Below are positions 33,645-41,312 of a DNA stretch of 64,000 nt, in pieces. The translations under genes and the position numbers were made by a program. The DNA comes from DASYDU01 sp050248495 (GTDB lineage: Bacteria; Planctomycetota; Planctomycetia; Pirellulales; Lacipirellulaceae), in assembly GCA_050248495.1 (NCBI GenBank), contig JBFWSG010000009.1, forward strand, positions 81,981-145,980, read 5' to 3'. Below the pieces are notes generated by a model. The model saw only the letters and a program-made list of their open reading frames with translations. It did not search any database and had not been told where the DNA came from. The first letter of the stretch is position 1. Each line of letters starts with the position of its first letter.

Positions 33645-33719
33645 TCGGGGTGACACGATTCGAACGTGCGACTTCCTGCTCCCAAAGCAGGCGCTCTAGC
33701 CAGGCTGAGCTACACCCCG
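33645..33719 (-). tRNA. tRNA-Pro (anticodon UGG)
   Basis: 75-nt cloverleaf on the minus strand: acceptor CGGGGTG with CACCCCG plus discriminator A, D-arm GCTCAGCCTGGCTAGAGC, anticodon stem CCTGC/GCAGG with loop TTTGGGA (anticodon TGG), T-arm GCACG-TTCGAAT-CGTGT. CCA is not encoded. Confidence 0.95.
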
Positions 33720-33912
33720 AAAATGCCTCGTATGCCACGAGGACACGTCGTCCATCGTAGTCGTTCGCTCGATAACGGGCAACGATGGCTGAGATCGTAG
33801 CAGGCATGTTCCGCGTGCAGTCCGCCGCAGCTCGACGCCGGCAAAATCCCAGGAAAACGCAGTCATTCTGAGCGCAGTGCAGGCTGCGGCACACGGAGTG
33901 TGCCTGCTACTT

Positions 33913-35610
33913 TCACGCCGTGGCGCGGGCCCGCGGGTCGTCGAAGCCGCCGTGAATGATGGCAGCTCGTTCGAGGGCGGCGTCCAAATGGGGTTGCATG
34001 TTCCGCGGGCCGACGAGTGCTAAGAGCTTCGAGCGGCTGATCAACAGGGCCGGCTGTGTTTGGGCGCCGCAGATGATCAGCGGCCGGCCTGATTCTCGGA
34101 GCCGCGCGGCGAGCGACTCGAAGGCGTGGATGCCCGTTCCGTCGACGGCTGTCATGTGGGTCAATTTCAGAACCACGATTTCTGCGAATTTTGTTGCGTC
34201 GGCCGTGGCGTGCTCGAGCTTGTCCGTGGCTCCAAACAGAAATGGTCCGCGGATGCGCACCACCGAAACGTACGCCGGGATGTACTTTCCCGTGAGCACG
34301 CTGGCGCCGCCGCTGTCGAGCAGATCGTCGTCCGTGATCGATTTGACTGTGGTCGTCTCGGAGACACGAAGGATGTAAAGCAGCGACGCCAGCACCATGC
34401 CGACTTCCACCGCCACCGTGAGATCGGCGAACACCGTGAGCGCGAAGGTGGCAGCCCAGACGACGCGGTCGGCGGCCGAGAGGCGGAGGATCGACGGAAT
34501 CGCGTGCCATTCGCCCATGCGATAGGCCACGATCATGAGGATTCCGGCGAGCGTCGGCAGCGGAATGTATTTGGCTAAGGGTGCGGCCGCCAGCACAATC
34601 ACCAGCAGCGTAAGTGCATGCACGATGCCGGCGACGGGCGAAGTGGCGCCGCTGCGGATGTTGGTGGCCGTGCGAGCGATCGCGCCCGTCGCGGGGATGC
34701 CGCCGAAGATCGGCACGACCAGATTAGCGATGCCCTGGGCTACGAGCTCGACGTCCGGCTTGTGCCGGTCGCCGCTCATGTTGTCCGCCACCACGGCTGA
34801 TAGCAAGCTCTCGATTGCCGCTAGCATCGCCACGGTGAATGCCGACGGCAAGAGTGGCAGGATCAGATCGGCGCGAAACTCGGGGAGCGACAGGGCAGGG
34901 AGACCCGTCGGGATGCCGCCGAATTTTGTACCAATGGTGCCCACCGAGATGCCTGCCAAAGTGCAAGCGATCGTCGTGGCCAAGAGTGCCACGATGGTGC
35001 CCGGCACTTTCTTGGTAATTCGCGGCCAGACCAAGATCAGCACGACGGTGGCGAGCGACACCGCAGTAGCGGGAACACTTATTGTCGCAGCGCCCTTCGC
35101 AAGCGCGATCATCCGCGGCGCGAATTCGCTCGGCACCTCGTCGACGGCAAGCCCGAAGAAATCCTTGATCTGCGTCGACGCGATCAGCACGGCGATGCCG
35201 TTGGTGAAGCCGATCGTGACCGGCCGCGGAATGTAGCGGACCGCAGTGCCGAGCCCCGTGAGGCCCATCACGAGCAGCATTCCGCCGGCCATGGCAGTGC
35301 ACATCAATAGGCCGGAGACGCCAAATTTGGCGACGATTCCTGCCACGATTACGACAAACGCACCGGTCGGACCGGCGATCTGGCAGCGTGAGCCGCCCAG
35401 CGCGGAGACTATAAAGCCGGCGACGATCGCCGTGTAGATGCCCGCTTCCGGTCGCACGCCGGACGAGATCGCAAAGGCCATCGCCAGCGGCAAGGCGACC
35501 AGGCCGACCGTCACTCCCGCGACGAGATCGGCTGCAAACTTTTGCCGCGTGTACGTCGGCAGTGTCTCCACCAATTTGGGAGTCAGCCGATGCGAATTAG
35601 CGACGCTCAT
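33913..35610 (-). CDS. SulP-family anion transporter with STAS domain
   Basis: 565-aa inner-membrane protein with SulP features: FAADLVAGVTVGLVALPLAM, AFAISSGVRPEAGIYTAIVA, SRCQIAGPTGAFVVIVAGIV, and the NIVVPIFGGIPATGAIART-like segment (ANLVVPIFGGIPATGAIART). The C-terminal 110 residues form a STAS domain (VVRIRGPFLFGATDKLE, LTHMTAVDGTGIHAFESLA). Substrate may be sulfate, bicarbonate or a dicarboxylate; sequence does not decide. It ends 193 bases before tRNA-Pro and starts 32 bases past the parB stop in the same direction, so cotranscription with parB is possible. Confidence 0.92.
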   Translation of the reverse strand: MSVANSHRLTPKLVETLPTYTRQKFAADLVAGVTVGLVALPLAMAFAISSGVRPEAGIYTAIVAGFIVSALGGSRCQIAGPTGAFVVIVAGIVAKFGVSGLLMCTAMAGGMLLVMGLTGLGTAVRYIPRPVTIGFTNGIAVLIASTQIKDFFGLAVDEVPSEFAPRMIALAKGAATISVPATAVSLATVVLILVWPRITKKVPGTIVALLATTIACTLAGISVGTIGTKFGGIPTGLPALSLPEFRADLILPLLPSAFTVAMLAAIESLLSAVVADNMSGDRHKPDVELVAQGIANLVVPIFGGIPATGAIARTATNIRSGATSPVAGIVHALTLLVIVLAAAPLAKYIPLPTLAGILMIVAYRMGEWHAIPSILRLSAADRVVWAATFALTVFADLTVAVEVGMVLASLLYILRVSETTTVKSITDDDLLDSGGASVLTGKYIPAYVSVVRIRGPFLFGATDKLEHATADATKFAEIVVLKLTHMTAVDGTGIHAFESLAARLRESGRPLIICGAQTQPALLISRSKLLALVGPRNMQPHLDAALERAAIIHGGFDDPRARATA

Positions 35611-35642
35611 GCGAGGGGGCGAAGATTTGACTCGCCAAAAAC

Positions 35643-36635
35643 TTAGCCGAACTGTTGCATCGGCATATTAGCGGCGTTCAAGATTTGCCGCAATCGCTCA
35701 AATTCATCGTGGTTCTTGAAGTGGATCGTGATCTTGCCGCGGCCCTTGGCCGACTGGCTCAGGTCCACCTTGGTGCCGAGCGCGGTCCGCAACTCCTGTT
35801 CGAGCGACGCCAGTTGTTCGCTCCGCGGTTTGGCGACGGGCCGCGAGTTGCCATTTTCGTCGACGATCCGCAGGCCTTCGCCGTCGCTCGATTGAACGTG
35901 TTCTTGCACGGCCTGCTCAGTCGCGCGCACCGAGAGGCCCTCCATTTCGATGCGGGCGGCGAAGCGAATCTGTTCCTGCTCGTCGCCGAGCGGCAACAGA
36001 GCGCGGGCATGGCCCTGCGAGATCTGGCCGTCCTGAACCATCTGCTTCACATCCGGCGGCAGGTCGAGCAGACGAATCAGATTGGCGACGGTCGAGCGGT
36101 CGACGTTCACCCGCGCCGCGACTTCTTCCTGGGTGCAGTGATATTGATCGATGTACCGCTGGAACGATTCGGCCTTTTCGATCGCGTTGAGGTCCTTGCG
36201 CTGGACGTTTTCGACAATCGCCAGTTCGGCCATCTGGCGGTCGTCGACTTCGCGAATCTGCACCGGCACCTGGTTCCAGTCGGCGGCCTGGGCGGCGCGG
36301 AGCCGGCGCTCGCCGGCGATCAGCTGGTAACCCTCGCCCGTGCGGCGGACCACCAGCGGCTGCAGAATGCCATGAGTGCGGATGCTGTCCGCGAGGTCCG
36401 CGATCTCGGCTTCATCAAAAGTCTGTCGCGGCTGGTATGGATTGGCGACGATCGCCGAGCAGTTGAGCCAGAGCTGGCCATGCTCATCCCGCGTCGTGTG
36501 CGGGTCAGTTGAATCGACGGGAGCCGAGAATTGCGTTTCCATTCCGGAGTTTGCCTCCGGCGATTGTTCCGGCTCTTCCCAAGAGCGGCCCAGCAAAGCT
36601 TCCAAACCACGTCCCAAACGTCGCTCTCTCGACAC
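35643..36635 (-). CDS. parB: Chromosome-partitioning protein ParB
   Basis: 330-aa CTP-dependent parS-binding clamp. GTG 36635 is the start: GGAGG lies seven bases upstream and the protein opens SRERRLGRGLEALLG, the usual ParA-interacting N-terminus. ParB box: NPYQPRQTF (65-73) and AGERRLRAAQ (107-116), then the HTH region EEVAARVNVDRSTVANLIRL and ISQGHARALLPL, and the C-terminal dimerisation segment (ITIHFKNHDEFERLRQIL). Five parS-like sites lie 387-600 bases upstream. No parA precedes or follows it in this window, unlike most parAB loci. Confidence 0.96.
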   Translation of the reverse strand: MSRERRLGRGLEALLGRSWEEPEQSPEANSGMETQFSAPVDSTDPHTTRDEHGQLWLNCSAIVANPYQPRQTFDEAEIADLADSIRTHGILQPLVVRRTGEGYQLIAGERRLRAAQAADWNQVPVQIREVDDRQMAELAIVENVQRKDLNAIEKAESFQRYIDQYHCTQEEVAARVNVDRSTVANLIRLLDLPPDVKQMVQDGQISQGHARALLPLGDEQEQIRFAARIEMEGLSVRATEQAVQEHVQSSDGEGLRIVDENGNSRPVAKPRSEQLASLEQELRTALGTKVDLSQSAKGRGKITIHFKNHDEFERLRQILNAANMPMQQFG

Positions 36636-37021
36636 GTCCAATCCTCCCTGATTGCGTGCGGCCGGTCCGGGCCAACTCCAGTTGTGCCGCCACCTCCGCC
36701 CAAGCGGGCCAGCTCCTCTGGCATCCATGCCACGGAACCTGGGGTCGCGGGGTCGCTACCGCTAGTGCGAGCTGCACGGGCGATTTGCGTTAGCCTCGTC
36801 TTGAAGCTCAGCTCAAGGCGACGCAAATACCGCTAGCACTTATCGACACGTGTTCTGGCAGGGGCGGCAGCGAGGGTCGGCGGCGCACAAGTCGCCGCCC
36901 GTTACTCATCGGCACGATCGGCAGGTCGGGTACGATTGAAAATCGCAACGTGCGGAACTCACGCCGCGGAGCATGCTGTCGCCGTTCGAGCGGCGATGGC
37001 CAGGCCGCCGCTGCTGGCAGC
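36636..37021. other. Gene-free region between parB and the parS cluster
   Basis: No frame is convincing on either strand. It contains an inverted repeat (ATTTGCGT 36783-36790 with ACGCAAAT 36821-36828, enclosing CTTGA/TCAAG) likely in the parB promoter region, and a near-DnaA-box TTATCGACA at 36840-36848 (one mismatch, unremarkable alone). Confidence 0.5.
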
Positions 37022-37234
37022 GTTCCACGTGAAACAATCGGCAGACAGCCCGCAGGCGGCAGGTTTCACGTGAAACATCCAAATCGCGGCATCCTCGCCA
37101 GTCGGGCCAGTCGGCGCGAATGTTCCACGTGAAACATTTCGCCGCATCGCCGCAAAGAGCGCGTTTCACGTGAAACACGCAGAGCGTGCGCGACGCACGA
37201 TCGCACCCGTTCACGCAACCGTTTCACGTGAAAC
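37022..37234. other. Cluster of five parS-like ParB-binding sites
   Basis: Fourteen-base sites at 37022-37035 (GTTCCACGTGAAAC), 37063-37076 (GTTTCACGTGAAAC), 37122-37135 (GTTCCACGTGAAAC), 37163-37176 and 37221-37234 (both GTTTCACGTGAAAC). The three GTTTCACGTGAAAC copies are perfect palindromes identical to the universal bacterial parS core; two have one substitution. Spacing is 41-59 bases, i.e. four to six helical turns. Proximity to parB marks this as a ParB loading centre. Confidence 0.93.
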
Positions 37235-37265
37235 AGGCGAAGGCGGATTCTTTGATGGAAGGGGT

Positions 37266-37326
37266 GAGCCGTGGCGTCCTCGCCCCCGATCACAGCGTCA
37301 ACCCGGGGCCGAGGACGGCCCGGCTC
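37266..37326. repeat. Inverted repeat after the DUF1015 gene, with a half-copy upstream
   Basis: Arms GAGCCGTGGCGTCCTCGCCC (from 37266) and its near complement ending at 37326 (GGCCGAGGACGGCCCGGCTC). A single arm recurs at 38758-38780 (GAGCCGGGGCGTCCTCGCCC), on the other side of the DUF1015 gene. Confidence 0.6.
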
Positions 37327-37349
37327 GCTCGGCTCGAACTCGTCTGCGG

Positions 37350-38714
37350 TCACTCCAGCGGATTGATCACCAGGCCGCTGAGCAGCTTGGGGTAGAAATA
37401 GGTGCTCTTGGCGGGCATCCGTTCGCCGTGGCTGGAGATGGCGCGGATGTGCTCGACGGTGGCCGGCATCACCAGGGCGGCCAGTTCGAAGCGGCCGCCG
37501 GAGCCTTGCTGGCCCGTGGCGTCGCGGCCGGCGGCGTCGCCCGACTTGAGGCCGCTGACGACTTCTTCGATGTCGCGGACATATTTAGGAGCGGGGAGCG
37601 AGGAGCCAGGAGCCAGGAGTGTGTCCATCACCAGGCGATGGAGGATGCTCACGCCAAGTCCCTGCCAGTCGGTTGAGTGCTCCGTGGCGACATCAGCCAT
37701 GCGTTGGCGGCCCGCGTCAGTGAGGCGGACGATCGTCCATTGGTCGTCCTTCGCCGTGTAGAGGCCGAGCGTGCCCTGGCTGCCTTCGAGCTCGATCTCT
37801 TCCCACAGCGAGCGGGCGCGATCGGGGCCGTTGCCGGCACTCTGCGTTTCGAAGTTCGTGCCGAGCCTGGTGCGGAGCTCTTCGGCGGTCATTGGCGGCA
37901 GGCCGCGGAAGAGGCGGTGCGTGGCGAGGACCAGCATGCCGGGGTCGCTCATCGAGACGCACATCATCAGGACGAAGTTGGCTGGGTGATCGGGCGGAAG
38001 CGTTTCGCCGCGCTCGGCAAGCTCAGCCGCTAATTGGTCGCGGATGTTACATGCGGTTTCGTAGCGGTGGTGTCCGTCGGCGATGTAAACGGGCCGGCCG
38101 CCCATCGCGCCGATCAATTCGCTGATTACCGCGACGTCGCTCACGGGCCAGATGCGGTGCACGACGCCGAGATGATCGGTGGCTTCGAGAGGCGCGACGC
38201 CGGCGGTGGCGTCTTCGAGGACGTTCTGGGCGTCGTTGTCCGGATCGGGATAGAGGCCGAAGATCTGACTCAGGTTTGCCTTACACGTCGTCCAGAGCTT
38301 GAGACGGTCGGCCTTGGCGCTGCCGTGCGTTTCCTCGTGCGGATAGATGCTTCCCTCGCCGAAGCGTTCGAGCCGCACTCGGCACATGAAGCCGCGCCGC
38401 GTGTGGGTGACACTGCCTTCGGTGAACACCTGATGATAGACGTAGAGCGCCGGCTGGGCCTCGGTGAAGAGCACGCCCTCGCGCTGCCAGTTGCGAAACA
38501 GGCGGGCCGCGCGGGTGTAGCGGTTGCTGTGCTCGTCATCCGTCGGCTCATCGCGATTGAGGATCAACCGCACGACGTTCGCCGGGTGCTTGTCGTAGAG
38601 GGCGTTCTGCAGCTGGGAATCGATCACGTCGTACGGCGGCGCAATCACGTTTGAGAGCGAACCAACGTGGCCGAGGTCATAGCGAATGCCGTGGAAGGCT
38701 TGGATGTCAGGCAT
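37350..38714 (-). CDS. DUF1015 family protein
   Basis: 454-aa conserved protein. Family hallmarks: opening FHGIRYDLGHVGSLSNVIAP then PPYDVI, NVVRLILNRDE, HPHEETH-like IYPHEETHGSAKADRL, the strongly conserved VYIADGHHRYETACNIRDQ, and the C-terminal STYFYPKLLSGLVINPL. The IADGHHRYET motif looks like an active site, but no reaction is established by anything here. A Gly/Asp/Ala-rich insert (around residues 385-405) coincides with a small tandem repeat in the DNA and is probably a flexible loop. It lies between the parS sites and ahcY. No Shine-Dalgarno is evident. Confidence 0.88.
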   Translation of the reverse strand: MPDIQAFHGIRYDLGHVGSLSNVIAPPYDVIDSQLQNALYDKHPANVVRLILNRDEPTDDEHSNRYTRAARLFRNWQREGVLFTEAQPALYVYHQVFTEGSVTHTRRGFMCRVRLERFGEGSIYPHEETHGSAKADRLKLWTTCKANLSQIFGLYPDPDNDAQNVLEDATAGVAPLEATDHLGVVHRIWPVSDVAVISELIGAMGGRPVYIADGHHRYETACNIRDQLAAELAERGETLPPDHPANFVLMMCVSMSDPGMLVLATHRLFRGLPPMTAEELRTRLGTNFETQSAGNGPDRARSLWEEIELEGSQGTLGLYTAKDDQWTIVRLTDAGRQRMADVATEHSTDWQGLGVSILHRLVMDTLLAPGSSLPAPKYVRDIEEVVSGLKSGDAAGRDATGQQGSGGRFELAALVMPATVEHIRAISSHGERMPAKSTYFYPKLLSGLVINPLE

Positions 38715-38810
38715 GGGAGGGTTGAGGGTCGAGAGTTGAGGATTGAGGGCCGGCAGCGAGCCGGGGCGTCCTCGCCCCCGAGATTTACGACCACACTTGT
38801 GTGCTGCACC

Positions 38811-38846
38811 AACAAAACAGGCTCCGAGAATTGTTCCCGGAGCCTG
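38811..38846 (-). terminator. Rho-independent terminator of ahcY
   Basis: On the minus strand CAGGCTCCG / CGGAGCCTG (38838-38846 with 38818-38826) encloses an 11-base loop and is followed by TTTTGTT. It lies 47 bases past the ahcY stop. Confidence 0.85.
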
Positions 38847-38892
38847 TGCAGGTTGTCAAACCCTAACCAGCGCGGCGACGCGTTCCGCCGCA

Positions 38893-40248
38893 TTAGTAGC
38901 GGTAATAGTTCGGCTTGTACGGCCCTTCGACGGGCACGCCGATGTAGTCGGCCTGTTTCTGGGAGAGCTTCGTGAGCTTCACGCCGAGCTTGTCGAGGTG
39001 GAGGCGAGCGACTTCCTCGTCCAGCTTCTTGGGAAGCACGTGGACGCCGAGCTCGTACTTGTCGGTCTCGTTCCACAGCGCCAGCTGCGCGAGCACCTGG
39101 TTCGTGAACGAATTGCTCATCACGAACGACGGGTGACCGGTGGCGCAGCCGAGGTTCACCAGCCGGCCTTCTGCCAGCACCAGGATCGAGTGGTCGTCGG
39201 CAAAGGTGTACTTGTCGACCGCGCCGACGGTCGCCGGCTTTATGTTCACCTTCTTGACGTTGCCGGCCTTCACTTCGCCTTCGAGCCAGGCCATGTCGAT
39301 CTCCAGGTCGAAGTGGCCGATGTTGCAGACGATCGAGTCATTCTTCATCTGCAGCATGTGCTTGCCGGTGATGATGTCGCGGCAGCCGGTGGTCGTGACG
39401 AAGATGTCGCCCTGGTCGGCGGCCTCTTCCATCGTCGTGACCTGATAGCCTTCCATCGCCGCTTGGAGAGCATTGATGGGATCGATTTCCGTGACGATCA
39501 CGCGGGCGCCGAGGCTCCGCATCGAATGGGCACAACCCTTGCCGACGTCGCCATAGCCGGCGACGACGACCACCTTTCCGGCGACCATGATATCGGTGGC
39601 CCGCTTGATGCCGTCGGCCAACGATTCTCGGCAGCCATAGAGGTTGTCGAACTTGCTCTTTGTCACGGAGTCATTGACGTTGATCGCGGGGACCTTGAGT
39701 TCGCCGCGCTCATGCATCTGGTAGAGGCGATGGACGCCTGTGGTCGTTTCTTCCGAGAGGCCGCGAATGTTGGAGAGCAGTTCGGGGAACTTGTCGTGGA
39801 CCATCGCGGTGAGGTCGCCGCCGTCATCCAGGATCAAATTGAGCGGTTCACCCGACGGGAAGAACAGCGTTTGCTCGATGCACCAGTCGAATTCCTGGTT
39901 GGACATGCCCTTCCAGGCGTAAACCGGGATGCCGGCCTTGGCGATGGCACAGGCGGCGTGGTCCTGGGTGCTGAAAATGTTGCAGCTGCTCCAGGTGACT
40001 TCGGCGCCGAGCTCGGCGAGGGTTTCGATCAAAACCGCGGTCTGGATTGTCATGTGCAAGCAGCCGGCGATGCGGGCGCCGGCGAGCGGCTTGCTGCGGC
40101 CGTACTTTTCGCGGAGTGCCATCAAGCCCGGCATTTCGTTTTGCGCGAGCTCGATTTCCTTGCGGCCCCAATCGGCGAGACGTTCGAACTCGGCGGGCGA
40201 ACAATCGACGACCTTGTACGGCAGCTTCTTCGTGGCCACTTGCGACAC
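38893..40248 (-). CDS. ahcY: Adenosylhomocysteinase
   Basis: 451-aa NAD-dependent enzyme that splits S-adenosylhomocysteine to homocysteine and adenosine, relieving product inhibition of methyltransferases. Motifs: AGCLHMTIQTAVLIETL, WSSCNIFSTQDHAA, PAINVNDSVTKSKFDN, NAD-binding VVVAGYGDVGKGCA (about 225-238), and the C-terminal GPYKPNYYRY. GTG 40248 follows GAGGAG, so the open frame further upstream is not used. A promoter is visible at 40290-40319. The 41-residue deletion/insertion region is in the longer bacterial form. Confidence 0.96.
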   Translation of the reverse strand: MSQVATKKLPYKVVDCSPAEFERLADWGRKEIELAQNEMPGLMALREKYGRSKPLAGARIAGCLHMTIQTAVLIETLAELGAEVTWSSCNIFSTQDHAACAIAKAGIPVYAWKGMSNQEFDWCIEQTLFFPSGEPLNLILDDGGDLTAMVHDKFPELLSNIRGLSEETTTGVHRLYQMHERGELKVPAINVNDSVTKSKFDNLYGCRESLADGIKRATDIMVAGKVVVVAGYGDVGKGCAHSMRSLGARVIVTEIDPINALQAAMEGYQVTTMEEAADQGDIFVTTTGCRDIITGKHMLQMKNDSIVCNIGHFDLEIDMAWLEGEVKAGNVKKVNIKPATVGAVDKYTFADDHSILVLAEGRLVNLGCATGHPSFVMSNSFTNQVLAQLALWNETDKYELGVHVLPKKLDEEVARLHLDKLGVKLTKLSQKQADYIGVPVEGPYKPNYYRY

Positions 40249-40289
40249 GGGTATCTCCTCGAGATGGGTCAAATTTTTGACAAGCTTGC

Positions 40290-40319
40290 ATTGTAAATGG
40301 GGTGGAGCGGCGCTGGCAA
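40290..40319 (-). promoter_or_regulatory. Promoter candidate for ahcY
   Basis: Minus strand: TTGCCA (40319-40314), 18-base spacer, TACAAT (40295-40290), giving a leader of roughly 35 nt to the GTG start; too short for an SAH riboswitch. Confidence 0.5.
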
Positions 40320-40365
40320 GGAGCGCGCGATTCACCCGACAAGTGTAGCGTAAAAACAGCATGTT

Positions 40366-40443
40366 TGTGGGGGCGTCTCCCACGCCGATTTCGCGTGACC
40401 ACTTGAGAAGAGTCCGCAATCGGCGACCGAGTCGCCTCCCACA
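40366..40443. repeat. Interspersed palindromic element, copy 2
   Basis: 78-bp imperfect palindrome: left arm starts TGTGGGGGCGTCTCCCACGC and continues CGATTTCGCG; right arm CAATCGGCGACCGAG then TCGCCTCCCACA. Same ends as the element at 16525-16597. It lies just after the trpF stop. Confidence 0.75.
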
Positions 40444-40452
40444 AGTCGCGGC

Positions 40453-41121
40453 CTAGAGCTCCGCGAACGCGGCCCGTGCGGCGGCGACGAAATCGCGCAT
40501 CATGGCGGTGTCCTTTTTTCCCGGTGCCGACTCGACGCCACTGGCGACGTCGACAGCATGTGGGCGGACGATGCGGATGGCTTCCGCGACGTTTGCTGGA
40601 GTTAGCCCGCCGGCGAGGATGAGCGGAATATCGTTGAGCCAAGCATCGTAGCCTGCGAGCAATTTCCAGTCGACCGTGTTGCCCGTTCCGCCGAACTGAC
40701 CGGAGGCCGCAGCATCGACGAGAATCGCATCCGGACCAAAGCTTCCAGCCATTGCCCAACATTCCCAGTCTTTTCGAACCGACCGGATTCCGCCGGCACC
40801 GAAACGTACTGCTCGAATAACATCGTGTTCGTGATTCAACTGCCCAAGCAAGTTTGGTGGTTCATCGCCGTGCAGTTGGATGAGGTGCAATCGCGCAGTT
40901 TCACAGACCGCGTCGATCTGCTCCGCTGATTCGTTCACGAAAACGCCGACCCGGTCCGTACGAAAGTCGATCTGTTCTGCAATGCCGGTTGCGACTGCAT
41001 GGTCAATGCAGCGTTTGCTGCCGTGATAGAAATTGAGGCCGAGCGCATCGGCTCCCGCATCGACAGCGGCGCAGGCGTCCTCGACGCTGGTGATGCCGCA
41101 AATCTTAATCTTGAATTGCAC
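40453..41121 (-). CDS. trpF: Phosphoribosylanthranilate isomerase
   Basis: 222-aa TIM-barrel enzyme of tryptophan synthesis (PRA to CdRP). Motifs: KIKICGITSVEDACAAVDAG with the catalytic Cys, ADALGLNFYHGSKRCI, HLIQLHGDEPP, DAILVDAAASGQFGGTGNTV with catalytic Asp, and PLILAGGLTPANVAEAI, VDVASGVESAPGKKD. GTG 41121 (protein MQFKIKICG) fits the family; an in-frame GTG at 41163 adds 14 residues. No other trp gene is in the window, so the pathway is scattered. Confidence 0.94.
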   Translation of the reverse strand: MQFKIKICGITSVEDACAAVDAGADALGLNFYHGSKRCIDHAVATGIAEQIDFRTDRVGVFVNESAEQIDAVCETARLHLIQLHGDEPPNLLGQLNHEHDVIRAVRFGAGGIRSVRKDWECWAMAGSFGPDAILVDAAASGQFGGTGNTVDWKLLAGYDAWLNDIPLILAGGLTPANVAEAIRIVRPHAVDVASGVESAPGKKDTAMMRDFVAAARAAFAEL

Positions 41122-41312
41122 TTCGCGAATACCGCGGCGATCTCTAGGAATTCGTGCTATCACGCTACAGCGACTCGCTGACGATGCCGATTCAAGACGA
41201 CAGGGACCATCGTCTCCGTTTGGGAGGCGCGGGAGATGCTATCGCCGAAACTGCTTCGTGCTGCAAGTTTCATTCTCGCAACCGCTCGCTGCCACGCCAA
41301 GGACGCTCTGCA

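Noticed and set aside
36840..36848. Possible DnaA box TTATCGACA near parS suggesting oriC
   Set aside because: A single one-mismatch 9-mer; no cluster of boxes, AT-rich unwinding element or dnaA/dnaN genes in the window.
36906..37214. Small minus-strand frame across the parS cluster
   Set aside because: It is the translation of the parS sites (FHVKR, VSRET repeats); no start signal and no family.
38743..40296. 517-codon plus-strand frame opposite ahcY
   Set aside because: Antisense shadow of a fully conserved enzyme; no motif or ribosome binding site.
40249..40452. SAH riboswitch upstream of ahcY
   Set aside because: The expected conserved SAH-aptamer core is not seen, and the candidate promoter leaves only about 35 nt of leader.
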